DNA of 29,593 nt from CAYYEF01 sp964470825 (GCA_964470825.1 CAYYEF010000005.1:1-29593), one strand, 5' to 3'. Shown: positions 8,311 through 17,361, counted from the first letter of the stretch. Numbers and translations: made by a program. Notes: generated by a model from the sequence alone, not told the origin.

Positions 8311-8313
8311 AAT

Positions 8314-10191
8314 TTATTTTAATCCACTCAAGGAGTTTTTAACTTTATTTAAACCAGAATCTCCGCCATAGTAACTATCCTGAGCCGCTTTAAAGTCGGC
8401 TTTTGCTTTTCTAATAGATAGAACCTGAGAAGGATCGGAAGTAATTATCTGATCTTCTGTATATGAAGCAATAACCTTTATGGCGACGTGTTTTAATCCA
8501 GCGAAGAAAATACCCTCCCCTACATCTGATTCAAGTAATAAGAATTTTTCTTCGTCGGTTAAATTAAAAGTTTGTTGAACAATATCAATTGATGAAGGAG
8601 ATTGTTTCATCAACATTTGCATAGAAGAGTTTGTGATAATGGGCACACCATAAGGTGATCGTAAGAAGTCTTCCACGTCTTGGGTAATTGTGGCCATTCC
8701 AAGGAAATATTTTCTACCTCTTTTTGCTAAACCAAATAAGAATGATGCGGTGTCTTCTGATTTCATCATCCACCAAGCCTCGTCAATAACAAGAAGGCGT
8801 TTCTTCAACTCTTTTCTAATTTCAGTCCAAATGAAGTGAGTAATTAAATACATGGCCACAGGTTTCAATTCATCCTCCATGTCTCTGATTGAGAATACAA
8901 CGAATTTTTTGTTTACGTCTACGTTTGTTGGTTGATTAATAAAGCCTGCCCATGTTCCACGAGTATATTTTGAAAGTTTTTGTACAAGAGATTCGGCACC
9001 CTCCATGCCACCAAGCACCAATTCAAAATCAGATAATAAAGGTGGTTCAATTTGTGAAAAATCTGATTCAGGTGTGATGTCTTTTAAGGCATATGTTTCG
9101 CTAATTGCTCGGTCGATAATAGCGTCTTCTTCTGGAGTAAGTCCACCAAGCATCAATCTAAAAAGACCAACAAGGTTTACAATATTTGAACGCAACACGT
9201 CAGAAGGTTCCTCGTCTTCTCTTGGGGCTGGTAAATCAAAAGGGTTAATGTGGTGAGGAGAAGTTAGAGAAATATTAAAATATCTTCCGCCTGTGGCTTC
9301 GGCCAAATATTCATATTCTCTTTCGGGGTCGATCACAATTACTTCTGTTTCAAACATTAAAGAACGTAGAATTTCTAGTTTGGTCATATATGATTTACCA
9401 GATCCAGCTTTGGCAAAAGTTACAGAGTTATAGTTTTCTAGAGAAAATCTATCAAATAAAACCAGACCGTTATTGTGTCTGTTTACTCCATATAAAATTC
9501 CTTTGTCAGAAGTAAGTTCGAATGAGATAAAAGGGAAAATGCTTGATAGTGGTGAAGAATTTAATTTTGAGTGAACACTTAAAACATCTGTGGCAATAGG
9601 AATTATACTTTTAAATCCTTCTTCTTGTTGGAAAAGTGCTGGTTTTACATATACTAGTTTTGATTCAAGAATAGATTTAATTTCAGATTCTGTTTTGTCT
9701 AATTCTTCTTCTGTGTCTGCGTAAATTGAAATATATAGACCAACATCAAAAATTCTTTCTTGGGCTTGTTGTAGTTGATCTCGCAAAGCTTCTAAGTCTT
9801 GATAAGCGGTGTCAAGTAAAGGATCACGCACCATACCCTTCTCTTCTCTGGTGTGAATTTGTGATTGAACCTCGGCTACTTTCTTTTGAAAATGACGTAA
9901 AATTTTTGCTGTTTCAATCGGATGAACAAAAATAGAAATATCAAAAACCTGATCAAGATTAATAATTGGAGAAAACCAGCTATCTGATAGATAACGAGGA
10001 TATGAGATAACAAAAAAACTTCTAATAACTTTTTCCCCTAAGTTCAAAGAACGAGGAGTTATTTTTAAGGCTGAGGGTGCAATAACATCTTTTAATTCCA
10101 AAACGCCTGCCTCATAAATTTGTTGTGGCAAAAAAGAAGTTATTTCTGGTCCCTTATCTTTTTTCTTTTGTAAAAAATCAAATATACCCAT
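8314..10191 (-). CDS. virB4: VirB4/TraE-family secretion ATPase
   Basis: The 625-residue protein has an N-terminal CagE/TrbE/VirB4-type domain (about 30-230, with a coiled coil around 105-150). A RecA-like motor follows, with Walker A AKAGSGKSYMTK (about 262-272) and Walker B RLLVIDEAWWMM (about 462-473). The later ATITQDVEDFL segment is typical of VirB4 motors. This is the essential cytoplasmic ATPase that powers type IV secretion and pilus biogenesis. The upstream gene ends 6 nt before its start codon. Length and motifs are complete, so the motor is predicted to be active. Confidence 0.95.
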   Translation of the reverse strand: MGIFDFLQKKKDKGPEITSFLPQQIYEAGVLELKDVIAPSALKITPRSLNLGEKVIRSFFVISYPRYLSDSWFSPIINLDQVFDISIFVHPIETAKILRHFQKKVAEVQSQIHTREEKGMVRDPLLDTAYQDLEALRDQLQQAQERIFDVGLYISIYADTEEELDKTESEIKSILESKLVYVKPALFQQEEGFKSIIPIATDVLSVHSKLNSSPLSSIFPFISFELTSDKGILYGVNRHNNGLVLFDRFSLENYNSVTFAKAGSGKSYMTKLEILRSLMFETEVIVIDPEREYEYLAEATGGRYFNISLTSPHHINPFDLPAPREDEEPSDVLRSNIVNLVGLFRLMLGGLTPEEDAIIDRAISETYALKDITPESDFSQIEPPLLSDFELVLGGMEGAESLVQKLSKYTRGTWAGFINQPTNVDVNKKFVVFSIRDMEDELKPVAMYLITHFIWTEIRKELKKRLLVIDEAWWMMKSEDTASFLFGLAKRGRKYFLGMATITQDVEDFLRSPYGVPIITNSSMQMLMKQSPSSIDIVQQTFNLTDEEKFLLLESDVGEGIFFAGLKHVAIKVIASYTEDQIITSDPSQVLSIRKAKADFKAAQDSYYGGDSGLNKVKNSLSGLK

Positions 10192-10197
10192 ATTTAT

Positions 10198-10821
10198 TTA
10201 AGAAACCGGAATCGGCTTCTCTACATCACCAGGATTAAACAATTTATAGTATACCTCAATTATTTCTTCTGTTCCTAATCTAACTGCGCGAATACCTGTT
10301 CTAACAATTCCCTGCTCTACTACAGAAACCCTTTGTTCTAATTGGGTTCTGTCTTCTTCAAAACTTTCAATTTGATTTTGTTTCTTGTTTGAGTTTTTAT
10401 CAAGAAGCTTGGCACCTTTTGATGTTGAAAGTTGTGGTGGTGTATAAGGTACAACAATGAAAAAGGTCTTAGTCATGATGTTTGTGTTTTCAGTAAAGGT
10501 TTTAATGAATTGTATATATTCTTTTATTTGGATTTTTAATAAATCATTTGTTTGTTCCTTTTGACGACCTTCCAAAAGTGCAATATATGGCCTAATATCT
10601 AATCGGCGAGATTGTAAAAATATTTGAATAGAAAAATCCAGAGAGTTTAAAAAGTTTTGAAATTGAAAAATGATTGATTGTTGCTCGTCTTCTGATTTAA
10701 GAGCAAAGTTAAGAGAAGAGGTCATAAGAAGAGCCCGCATTGATCCATCTTTTAAAATGACAATACCGTCACGAACTTCTTTTATGGGAATAAAGTTTTG
10801 AGTTGCTTCACTTTTAACCAT
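10198..10821 (-). CDS. VirB4/TraC N-terminal-domain-like protein lacking the ATPase
   Basis: This 207-residue soluble protein has the strand-helix pattern DGIVILKDGSMRALLMTSSLNF...QQSIIFQFQNFLNSLDFSIQIFLQSRRLD. That pattern resembles the first part of TraC/VirB4 proteins, but no Walker motifs follow. It lies directly upstream of virB4 (6 nt apart) and downstream of the PrgI gene, so it probably assembles with VirB4. An extended -10, TGT-TATAAT (10829-10837), ends 7 nt before the ATG. It could be an adaptor or a split VirB4 module; the family link is moderately supported. Confidence 0.7.
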   Translation of the reverse strand: MVKSEATQNFIPIKEVRDGIVILKDGSMRALLMTSSLNFALKSEDEQQSIIFQFQNFLNSLDFSIQIFLQSRRLDIRPYIALLEGRQKEQTNDLLKIQIKEYIQFIKTFTENTNIMTKTFFIVVPYTPPQLSTSKGAKLLDKNSNKKQNQIESFEEDRTQLEQRVSVVEQGIVRTGIRAVRLGTEEIIEVYYKLFNPGDVEKPIPVS

Positions 10822-10869
10822 TAAATTTATTATAACAAGATTAATATAAGGGTTCTAGTTAATAAGTGT

Positions 10870-11274
10870 TTATTTATTAATCTTTTCGTTTATATCAAGA
10901 CTCCAAGTAAGTTCTTTTAATTTTGAATCTGATAATTTTGGTACATATAATTCTGTATGAGTGTTCTCTTCTGTTTTTTTGGCACTAGGTTTCTTTTCTT
11001 CTTTTTTCCAAATATATAATTTTGTTGCAAAAAAATATTTTACAGCACTTTCTACGGTGTTAACAAAAGGACGACCGTTTGATTGATAGAATGCAAGAGC
11101 CATAAAAAAACCAACAACAGGAATACCTATTAATAAAGCCAGAAATTGAGGTAAAGAAGACCACAAAATGAATCCAATAGCGGCTCCGCCAGAGACATAT
11201 AAAAATTGTTTTAGGGTTAATGGCCCAAAAATCTTATCTTCTACTTCAATAAATTGTGGAACTTGGTAACGCAT
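10870..11274 (-). CDS. PrgI family membrane protein
   Basis: This 134-residue protein begins MRYQVPQFIEVEDKIFGPLT, the characteristic opening of PrgI-family T4SS proteins. Two adjacent membrane helices follow (about 27-47 and 49-66), and then FYQSNGRPFVNTVESAVKYFF and a charged cytoplasmic tail. PrgI proteins accompany VirB4 in Gram-positive and CPR-type secretion systems and are thought to form part of the inner-membrane complex. The -10 TGT-TATAAT (11282-11290) ends 7 nt before the ATG, predicting a leaderless mRNA. Confidence 0.88.
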   Translation of the reverse strand: MRYQVPQFIEVEDKIFGPLTLKQFLYVSGGAAIGFILWSSLPQFLALLIGIPVVGFFMALAFYQSNGRPFVNTVESAVKYFFATKLYIWKKEEKKPSAKKTEENTHTELYVPKLSDSKLKELTWSLDINEKINK

Positions 11275-11343
11275 TTATTTAATTATAACAAAAAATATTT
11301 TTAATAGTGAAAACTTTTCAGTTTTTTGTTATGAGAATTAATA

Positions 11344-11973
11344 TTATTCTGGTATTTCTCGATAAGGATCAATTTTTACTGTTTTAGCAGCGGAAACTGT
11401 TGGATTTTGTAGTTTTTGAGCAACATTATTTACTGATGGAGATGTTTTCTTCATATCCTGCTCAATTATTTTTTGATTTTGTTCTGGTGTATTTACACTA
11501 GTTGAAGGAGTCTGAACATCTGGTTCTATCATTAAGGAATTATTTGGTTTAACTTGGTTTTCTTCAGGATCCTCTATTTCTTTTAGGATGTTTTCTCTTT
11601 CAAGGTTTGTTTCGGCTTTTGTTTTTTGTTGATGAATTTCTTCAACCTCTTCTGACTCTGTTTTTTCAATTATTTTTGCTCTAATCAGAGAGAAAATTTG
11701 GTCACTTACTTCTTGAGCGATTTTAGAAGCTATCTCAGGTTTTATTTCTGCTTCGTTTATAAGGTTATTTAGATAATCTTCTGGTGTTTCGAAACCAAGC
11801 ATAATTAACAACGTCTCGTGTTCTATAACAGAACCTTGATCTATTCTCAATCCATTTTTAGAAACTATGTTTCTAATTGTTTTTTCCCAACCAGACTCAG
11901 TAATAACCTCCCTTATTTGTTCTGGAAGTTCTCTGAACCTGTCCTCTATAATTTTTTGTGTATCTTGATCCAT
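11344..11973 (-). CDS. Soluble conserved-type protein in T4SS locus, unknown function
   Basis: The product is 209 residues, acidic and without membrane segments. The N-terminal half (about 1-115) is helical, with REVITESGWEKTIRNIV and ETLLIMLGFETPEDYLNNLI. The second half is a low-complexity Glu/Gln/Pro/Ser tail. I cannot name a family. Its place between the TrbL-like protein and the PrgI protein suggests a cytoplasmic accessory or chaperone-like role; this is inference only. Confidence 0.6.
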   Translation of the reverse strand: MDQDTQKIIEDRFRELPEQIREVITESGWEKTIRNIVSKNGLRIDQGSVIEHETLLIMLGFETPEDYLNNLINEAEIKPEIASKIAQEVSDQIFSLIRAKIIEKTESEEVEEIHQQKTKAETNLERENILKEIEDPEENQVKPNNSLMIEPDVQTPSTSVNTPEQNQKIIEQDMKKTSPSVNNVAQKLQNPTVSAAKTVKIDPYREIPE

Positions 11974-11997
11974 ATTATTTAATCTTTTTGAGATTCT

Positions 11998-13938
11998 TTA
12001 ATTGCTTTTTTTTAAATCTTTCAATGCGCCTAATATTTTTTCAGAATCTGTTTGATTTTTTCTCTTAGCGTTTCTTAGGTTTACTGCAGCTAATTTATTT
12101 TTCTGACCAACCCATAATTTTCCAATACTTTTATCTGTAAATGGTATCTTAGGAATAATTTTATCAAATGATTCGGCATAAGCAGAAGATCTGGTTTTTC
12201 CTGCACTATCAATCTCTTTAATTTCGTCTTTCCATGTTTTGGATTTATTTTCGATTTCTGTCTTAAGTTCGGCAGCTTCAACCTTCTTCTTATCAATAGC
12301 TTCTTTTGTTTTTGTATGAGCATCACTACCCTCTTTCAGTAATTTTAATTCCTCTTCTCCCTCCTTGATTTCTTTAATTAGTTTTTGTCTCTTCTGTGTT
12401 TCTTCTAGATTATCAATTTTAGACTGAAGAGCATCTTTTCGTAATTTTTCACCCTGAGTTGTTTCCCCAATTTCTTTATAATATCCTTCTCTTGCTTTAA
12501 TTTGTTTTTCAAGAGTTTCTTGGTATCCACCTTTTCCTCCGGCTTTACCCAAATCTACTCCCGTTGCACCAATAATTTTTGAAGCTTTTGAGGATGCTCT
12601 TAAATCAAAACTGCTCTTAGCCCCAGCTTTTAGGGTTGATCTTAAACCTCTTCCTATTGCTGAGTTCGCGGCAAAATTATTTACCATTGTTGAATCAGCA
12701 AGTCTCCTGGATGCTCTTCCAAGTGTATTTCTCCCAGCCATACCAGCTAAACCTAAAGCCCCTCCTCCAACAATACCAGTAATTTGCCCAGCACCCTTTC
12801 CAGCCATGTCCGATAGTGATTTTGAGACAATAATAGAACCAATCAAAAATCCTATAACTACCAAATACATAATAAGCAGGTTTATCACAGAAGATATGTC
12901 ACGTGCAAGAAATAAATTAGCCCAGTCAATATTACCACCACCATCAAGAAGGCTTTTTGTAAGACCAGATGTCATTTCTAGAGAGATGTATATAAAAAAC
13001 AAGAATACTGGAGCAAAAAAAGATTGACCTATTAATGCTGCCCACCACTTATCATAAATACTTTTTTTTAGGCTTGGAATTATCCAAGACCCAATTGCTA
13101 CTGCAGATGCAACAAGAACAAAAACTAAAATAATATATCTGGCAATAAACATTGCAGAAGCAATTAGTAAAACTATTCCTAAAATAAACATTATTATAAT
13201 ACCACCTAGAGATATTTTAATAATATTCAAATACATGTTTCCACTAGCTTGATCAGCTATAGCACTATTTATTGTAGAAATCCTTAATTTTTCAAAAAAG
13301 ACTCCTGCAATACCAGACCAATTACTGTTTGAAGCAGCAGTCTGCGATTTTATAGATTCATAAAAATTAATTGCTATGATGTTTGAAGTATCAATAATTA
13401 TTTTAGTGAAAAATAAGCTAAAGTTTATTATTAAAGCTACTACAATAACAGTAGCGATCATTTTACTTGTTCCAGATTCGAAGCCTTTTATTATTGTCAT
13501 AATTCCCACATAAAGCAGAACAAAAATAAAGGCAATATTAACAACATCTCTCATTATTCCCCACGCATTTCCCAAATAACTTCCTTGACCGATTTGTACA
13601 TTGGCCCCCATGTTAATGACAGAGAATTTCAAAACGCTATCAAACAAGAATCCGGCAACACCTGTTAGTAAATATACTGAACCTAAAACTATATTATTTA
13701 AAACCCACGCAGCCCAACAATCAATAGGAAACCAGTTTCTATATGAACCACAAGATGAAATATTAAAAGAATCATTGTTTTGTTGAGNNNNNNNNNNNNN
13801 NNNNNNNNNNNNNNNNNNNNNNNNNNNNNNNNNNNNNNNNNNNNNNNNNNNNNNNNNNNNNNNNNNNNNNNNNNNNNNNNNNNNNNNAAAAACAAAAACC
13901 AAACTTAAACATACAAATAGAATTTTTTTCCACTTCAT
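11998..13938 (-). CDS. TrbL/VirB6-like polytopic membrane protein (interrupted by scaffold gap)
   Basis: The N-terminal hydrophobic peptide MKWKKILFVCLSLVFVF is followed by 100 undetermined bases and then a polytopic protein. At least six long hydrophobic helices are visible, including VNIAFIFVLLYVGIMTII, ISLGGIIIMFILGIVLLI and a Gly-rich GKGAGQITGIVGGGALGLAG segment. A long Lys/Glu coiled-coil tail follows. This is the layout of TrbL/VirB6, the inner-membrane channel subunit. I choose the ATG at 13938 because an extended -10 (TGC-TAAAAT) ends 8 nt before it; the longer frame would begin at a TTG lying inside that promoter. The reading frame and true length across the gap are unknown. Confidence 0.78.
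   Translation of the reverse strand: MKWKKILFVCLSLVFVFXXXXXXXXXXXXXXXXXXXXXXXXXXXXXXXXXXQQNNDSFNISSCGSYRNWFPIDCWAAWVLNNIVLGSVYLLTGVAGFLFDSVLKFSVINMGANVQIGQGSYLGNAWGIMRDVVNIAFIFVLLYVGIMTIIKGFESGTSKMIATVIVVALIINFSLFFTKIIIDTSNIIAINFYESIKSQTAASNSNWSGIAGVFFEKLRISTINSAIADQASGNMYLNIIKISLGGIIIMFILGIVLLIASAMFIARYIILVFVLVASAVAIGSWIIPSLKKSIYDKWWAALIGQSFFAPVFLFFIYISLEMTSGLTKSLLDGGGNIDWANLFLARDISSVINLLIMYLVVIGFLIGSIIVSKSLSDMAGKGAGQITGIVGGGALGLAGMAGRNTLGRASRRLADSTMVNNFAANSAIGRGLRSTLKAGAKSSFDLRASSKASKIIGATGVDLGKAGGKGGYQETLEKQIKAREGYYKEIGETTQGEKLRKDALQSKIDNLEETQKRQKLIKEIKEGEEELKLLKEGSDAHTKTKEAIDKKKVEAAELKTEIENKSKTWKDEIKEIDSAGKTRSSAYAESFDKIIPKIPFTDKSIGKLWVGQKNKLAAVNLRNAKRKNQTDSEKILGALKDLKKSN
13788..13887. other. 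100-N scaffold gap
   Basis: Exactly 100 consecutive N, a conventional placeholder for a join of unknown size. It falls inside the TrbL/VirB6-like gene just after the signal sequence, so the continuity and frame of that gene are assumed rather than seen. Confidence 0.99.
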
Positions 13939-14032
13939 TTGCTTTAATTTTAGCAAATTTTTACAAATAAAAAATTACTTCTCAACAAGTCATTTAATAA
14001 ATAAATCCTTATTGAAAAATAATTTAAACAAT

Positions 14033-15196
14033 TTAATTTGATGATCCTTTGACTGCTCCTAAAGTTTCTGTTAATGCTGTTTTAATCAAATAATTTACAA
14101 GAGTAGATACAACCTGATCAAATTTTTCTGCCATTACTAATCGGTCAGGAGCAAGACCTAGGCGTTGTTCAAGTTGTGTCTCTATAACACTTCCAGGTGT
14201 TACTGTTTTTCCTGCGTTTGGACCATCTTTTGCTTTCCATGAAAAATAACCATTTCCCCAATCAAGCTCTGTTTTAATAGGTCCTATGCCAAGTTCAATT
14301 CTATTTCTAGCCTCGGCTTCTGCTAGTAGGTATGAGCCGTATGGGTTGTTGGCAGGGTTTTGTGTTACTGCAAAATATGAATTGTAGTCAAAGCTGTCAC
14401 CACTTAAAAATGATTCAACGTTACCTTGAACAGTGTCAAGCGTACACCTACCCCTATTTGAGTAGTTGTTTGTATAGCTATTTATCAGATTTGTAGTTAC
14501 ATATGCCTCAAAAGGTTCACATAAGAATCCTCCACCTAAGTTTTGTAAAAAATTACCCATCTCATAATCTGATATATCTTGGAATAGTTTTGTTGGGTCA
14601 TCTACGAATGCAGGTTTTCCTTCAAAACCTGATTGAATCCATGCTATTGTTGAATCAGAAACATAGGTAATAATTGTATTTGCAAGACAATATGCAATAG
14701 AATCCCAACTGGGTAATATTGGAATACCCCAAACCACTAAACTACCAACCTCTTTTGCTCTATGAGGACCCTCTTTTGTTGGGACTTCTTCTTTCAAAAC
14801 CGTTCCTAATAGGCTATCAATACCTTTTGAAACAACGGCTGTTAAAGCATTACCTATTATTGCACCAACAGAACAACTTAGAGCATCTGCTGCTGCATTA
14901 GACTCATTACTTCCTTTAGATTGAGATTGTGTAGGTATTAAACCTCCTTTACTAGGATCAACTTCGCTTGTGAATGAACTATTGTTTGTCTTACTGCCAG
15001 GATTATAATCTAAAGATCCTGCACTAGTATTATTTATATTACTAAAACCAGTACCGGAATTTTGAGCGCCTGAATTGTTTATGTTTGTAAAGTCGCCGGT
15101 TTGTGAAAAAGTTTCAAAAGGAAAGCTTGTGATAAAAAATATAAAAATTATTGATGAGATAAAAACTTTTTTATAAATAAACTTAAGATTTTTCAT
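14033..15196 (-). CDS. Large secreted protein of the T4SS locus, unknown function
   Basis: The product has 387 residues with a signal peptide (about 1-31, ...FETFSQ). An Asn/Ser/Gly-rich linker follows and then a folded region from about 105. That region includes CSVGAIIGNALTAVVSKGIDSLLG, WGIPILPSWDSIAYCLANTII, GGGFLCEPFEAYVTTNLINS and a C-terminal helical segment VSTLVNYLIKTALTETLG. Four or five conserved-looking Cys residues could form disulfides. I recognise no enzyme. Its position next to the TrbL/VirB6-like gene suggests an extracytoplasmic component of the channel. It starts 1 nt after the stop of the preceding gene, so the two are co-transcribed. Confidence 0.68.
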   Translation of the reverse strand: MKNLKFIYKKVFISSIIFIFFITSFPFETFSQTGDFTNINNSGAQNSGTGFSNINNTSAGSLDYNPGSKTNNSSFTSEVDPSKGGLIPTQSQSKGSNESNAAADALSCSVGAIIGNALTAVVSKGIDSLLGTVLKEEVPTKEGPHRAKEVGSLVVWGIPILPSWDSIAYCLANTIITYVSDSTIAWIQSGFEGKPAFVDDPTKLFQDISDYEMGNFLQNLGGGFLCEPFEAYVTTNLINSYTNNYSNRGRCTLDTVQGNVESFLSGDSFDYNSYFAVTQNPANNPYGSYLLAEAEARNRIELGIGPIKTELDWGNGYFSWKAKDGPNAGKTVTPGSVIETQLEQRLGLAPDRLVMAEKFDQVVSTLVNYLIKTALTETLGAVKGSSN

Positions 15197-15197
15197 A

Positions 15198-16127
15198 TTA
15201 ATTTGTATTAAAAATTATACCATTACTTTCTAAATAGTTTTGCACTTGTTTAAACAGTATGGGTTGTTCCTCAGAAACTTTTTTATATACAGGGATTGAA
15301 AGTATTCCCAACACAGGGTCTTTTTCAGACAACTTCAGATTTATCAAAGCTTCAGCTGCAATATAATAATTGTTTGTTATTTTGGCATGTACTGACAAAA
15401 TTTCTTTTGGTACAGGGATTACGGATAATTGAAAAGCAATATTTTTTAGAGACTGAATAACTGGCTCAATGTCATCTGGTGAAATATTTGTATTTACACC
15501 TTCATTAATTTGAATTGTAACAACAGAGTCTGCATATTGAGTTAATTTAGTCGTATCTTTTGAATCAAAAGTTAGGAAAATACTTTCCGGGTACTTCTCA
15601 GGAATTTTAACCTCATTTAGAGCTTGATTTTTAAGGTCTTCAGCTAATTTATCCCCTGTTTCTGTGCTGTATTGACCTGCTTGCTCCAGTTGAGCCAATC
15701 GTAGAAGTAAATTTTTAGAAAGAATACTTGTTAGAGAATTTGGATCCGTTGTGTTTTTTTCAAGTGACTCTGAAATTATTTGAGAAGCAATTTCATTGTC
15801 ACTTAATATTTTATCTTCTGGTCCAGCAATGATAGGATTTCTGTTTTGATTTACCTCTTCCCCGTCATTTGTCCCATCACCGTCACTGTCCGGATTATTT
15901 TTGTCGCTTTTCCATATTTCTTCTTGCCAATCAGCCAAACCGTCTCCGTCCGAATCTTTGGGGTCTAGTTGTGAATTTAAATTATTTTTTATTGTTAAAT
16001 TTACTAAAGACTCTTTTGAATCTTCTCTCTTCTTAAAAAAAATAGACGAAACAATTGCTGAAGTTGTTAGAATAACCACAATTATTAGGAAGGCTAGAAC
16101 TTTTGGGCTTGGTGTTTTTATTTTCAC
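15198..16127 (-). CDS. Membrane-anchored protein with Ca-binding DSDGDG repeats
   Basis: The product has 309 residues, with an N-terminal membrane helix (about 9-30). Two calcium-binding loops of the thrombospondin type 3/EF-hand-like kind follow (DPKDSDGDGLADWQEE and NPDSDGDGTNDGEE, about 55-90), then a helical domain with no known family. The start is a GTG. An extended -10, TGA-TATAAT (16135-16143), ends 7 nt before it, implying a leaderless GUG message. It is the first gene of the minus-strand secretion locus and diverges from the gene at 16176. Confidence 0.72.
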   Translation of the reverse strand: MKIKTPSPKVLAFLIIVVILTTSAIVSSIFFKKREDSKESLVNLTIKNNLNSQLDPKDSDGDGLADWQEEIWKSDKNNPDSDGDGTNDGEEVNQNRNPIIAGPEDKILSDNEIASQIISESLEKNTTDPNSLTSILSKNLLLRLAQLEQAGQYSTETGDKLAEDLKNQALNEVKIPEKYPESIFLTFDSKDTTKLTQYADSVVTIQINEGVNTNISPDDIEPVIQSLKNIAFQLSVIPVPKEILSVHAKITNNYYIAAEALINLKLSEKDPVLGILSIPVYKKVSEEQPILFKQVQNYLESNGIIFNTN

Positions 16128-16175
16128 TAAAAAAATTATATCACAAAATATTTCTTGTCATGTTATAATTTCCTC
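16128..16175. promoter_or_regulatory. Compact divergent promoter pair with leaderless outputs
   Basis: Within 48 bp there are two back-to-back extended -10 elements. TGA-TATAAT (minus, 16143-16135) ends 7 nt before the GTG at 16127. TGT-TATAAT (plus, 16161-16169) ends 6 nt before the ATG at 16176. There is no room for 5' leaders or Shine-Dalgarno sequences, and the -35 regions would overlap each other. Confidence 0.7.
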
Positions 16176-16913
16176 ATGAAGAATTTTTTGACCATTACTA
16201 TGATAGTAACCTCCTCCTTTATTCCTTTTGTGGCTTTTGCACAAATTAATTTGGTTAGAGATTTGTTTGTCGGGATAAGCGGTTCGGATGTTTTAGATTT
16301 ACAAAAGATTCTAAATAAAGATCGAGAAACACAAATTGCTCAATCAGGGATTGGTTCTTTTGGTAATGAAACTAATTATTTTGGAAATCTAACTAAAGAG
16401 GCTGTGCAAAAATTTCAAATCAAGTATTCAGATTATGTCTTAAAACCAATTGGTCTGTCTGTACCAACCGGTTATGTTGGTAAGTTAACCAGAGATTTCA
16501 TCAATCAAAATTTTCAGATTGAAAATTCAACAAGCACTAAGACTATAGACATAAATACAAACAATAAAAATATAGGTGGATTGCCTATCATTGAATCCAT
16601 AACCCCAGATACTGTTTCAGGCAAAACAAAAATAAAAATAAAAGGACAAAACTTTACCGATAAAAATACGGTTATTATCACTTTTGAATCAAGAACAGAA
16701 TTTACTAATATTAAAAGTTCAAATAATGGAACTTTAATCGAATTTGATTTTGAGTCTTCTGCTCAAAAGAAGTTTGATCAAAAATATGGGAAAATAAGTA
16801 AAAAGACCAAGCAAAAAGTCCTAGAAAATTTTCCAGAATATCGTTTAGCCATATCAGTTATTACAGATAAAGGCCAAAGCAGTCCAAAATATGTTTTATT
16901 TAAATTAAAATAA
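16176..16913 (+). CDS. Secreted peptidoglycan-binding / IPT-TIG domain protein
   Basis: The 245-residue product starts at the ATG at 16176 (MKNFLTITMIVTSSFIPFVAFA-Q, a signal peptide) rather than at an upstream in-frame ATG lying before the promoter. A PG_binding_1-like domain (about 30-110) shows GSDVLDLQKILNKD and YFGNLTKEAVQKFQIKY...GYVGKLTRDFI. An IPT/TIG-like beta domain (about 130-200) begins PIIESITPDTVSGKTKIKIKG. It probably binds cell-wall glycan outside the cell. It diverges from the secretion locus and is followed directly by another exported protein. The promoter TGT-TATAAT predicts leaderless translation. Confidence 0.82.
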   Translation: MKNFLTITMIVTSSFIPFVAFAQINLVRDLFVGISGSDVLDLQKILNKDRETQIAQSGIGSFGNETNYFGNLTKEAVQKFQIKYSDYVLKPIGLSVPTGYVGKLTRDFINQNFQIENSTSTKTIDINTNNKNIGGLPIIESITPDTVSGKTKIKIKGQNFTDKNTVIITFESRTEFTNIKSSNNGTLIEFDFESSAQKKFDQKYGKISKKTKQKVLENFPEYRLAISVITDKGQSSPKYVLFKLK

Positions 16914-16914
16914 T

Positions 16915-17361
16915 ATGTTGTATAAAATTAAACAAAATATCATAAATAATTTAGCCATATTTTTTCTTTTATTTTCTTTTATTTTCTTAAATTACCTAGT
17001 GTTTTTTGGAAATAATTCTGTAATTGCTGCATCAACCGGTATTAGTATTGCTACTTTGATTGGGGGTACAACAGGAGGTGTGTCCGATGTGTGTTGTAAC
17101 GGAATAGTTCTTAGCTTTGATTCAATCGACTCTTCCAACAGATCAATTTTAGATGGAGATGCTTTATGGGAAACCGGTTCTACAAATAGTTATAACTATC
17201 ACAATGAATTTACAGAGGGCTACTACACACTCGGATTATTATCTCAAGGACAATGTATTACAATTGAGTCAGAGTGTGAGAGCGCTGAAAATATTCCAGT
17301 CATAAAACACGTAGGAACAAATGGAATTCCAACAATAAATATTACTGGTGGAGGTATTTAA
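16915..17361 (+). CDS. Small exported protein with DVCCNG motif, unknown function
   Basis: The product has 148 residues. A strong N-terminal hydrophobic segment (about 13-38) could be an uncleaved anchor or a signal peptide ending VIAAS. The short exported part carries an adjacent cysteine pair (SDVCCNGIVLSF) and two more Cys (GQCITIESECES), and ends with a Gly-rich tail. The ATG comes 1 nt after the previous stop, so the two genes form an operon. Its last 20 nt overlap the convergent rsmA gene. I recognise no family. Confidence 0.62.
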   Translation: MLYKIKQNIINNLAIFFLLFSFIFLNYLVFFGNNSVIAASTGISIATLIGGTTGGVSDVCCNGIVLSFDSIDSSNRSILDGDALWETGSTNSYNYHNEFTEGYYTLGLLSQGQCITIESECESAENIPVIKHVGTNGIPTINITGGGI

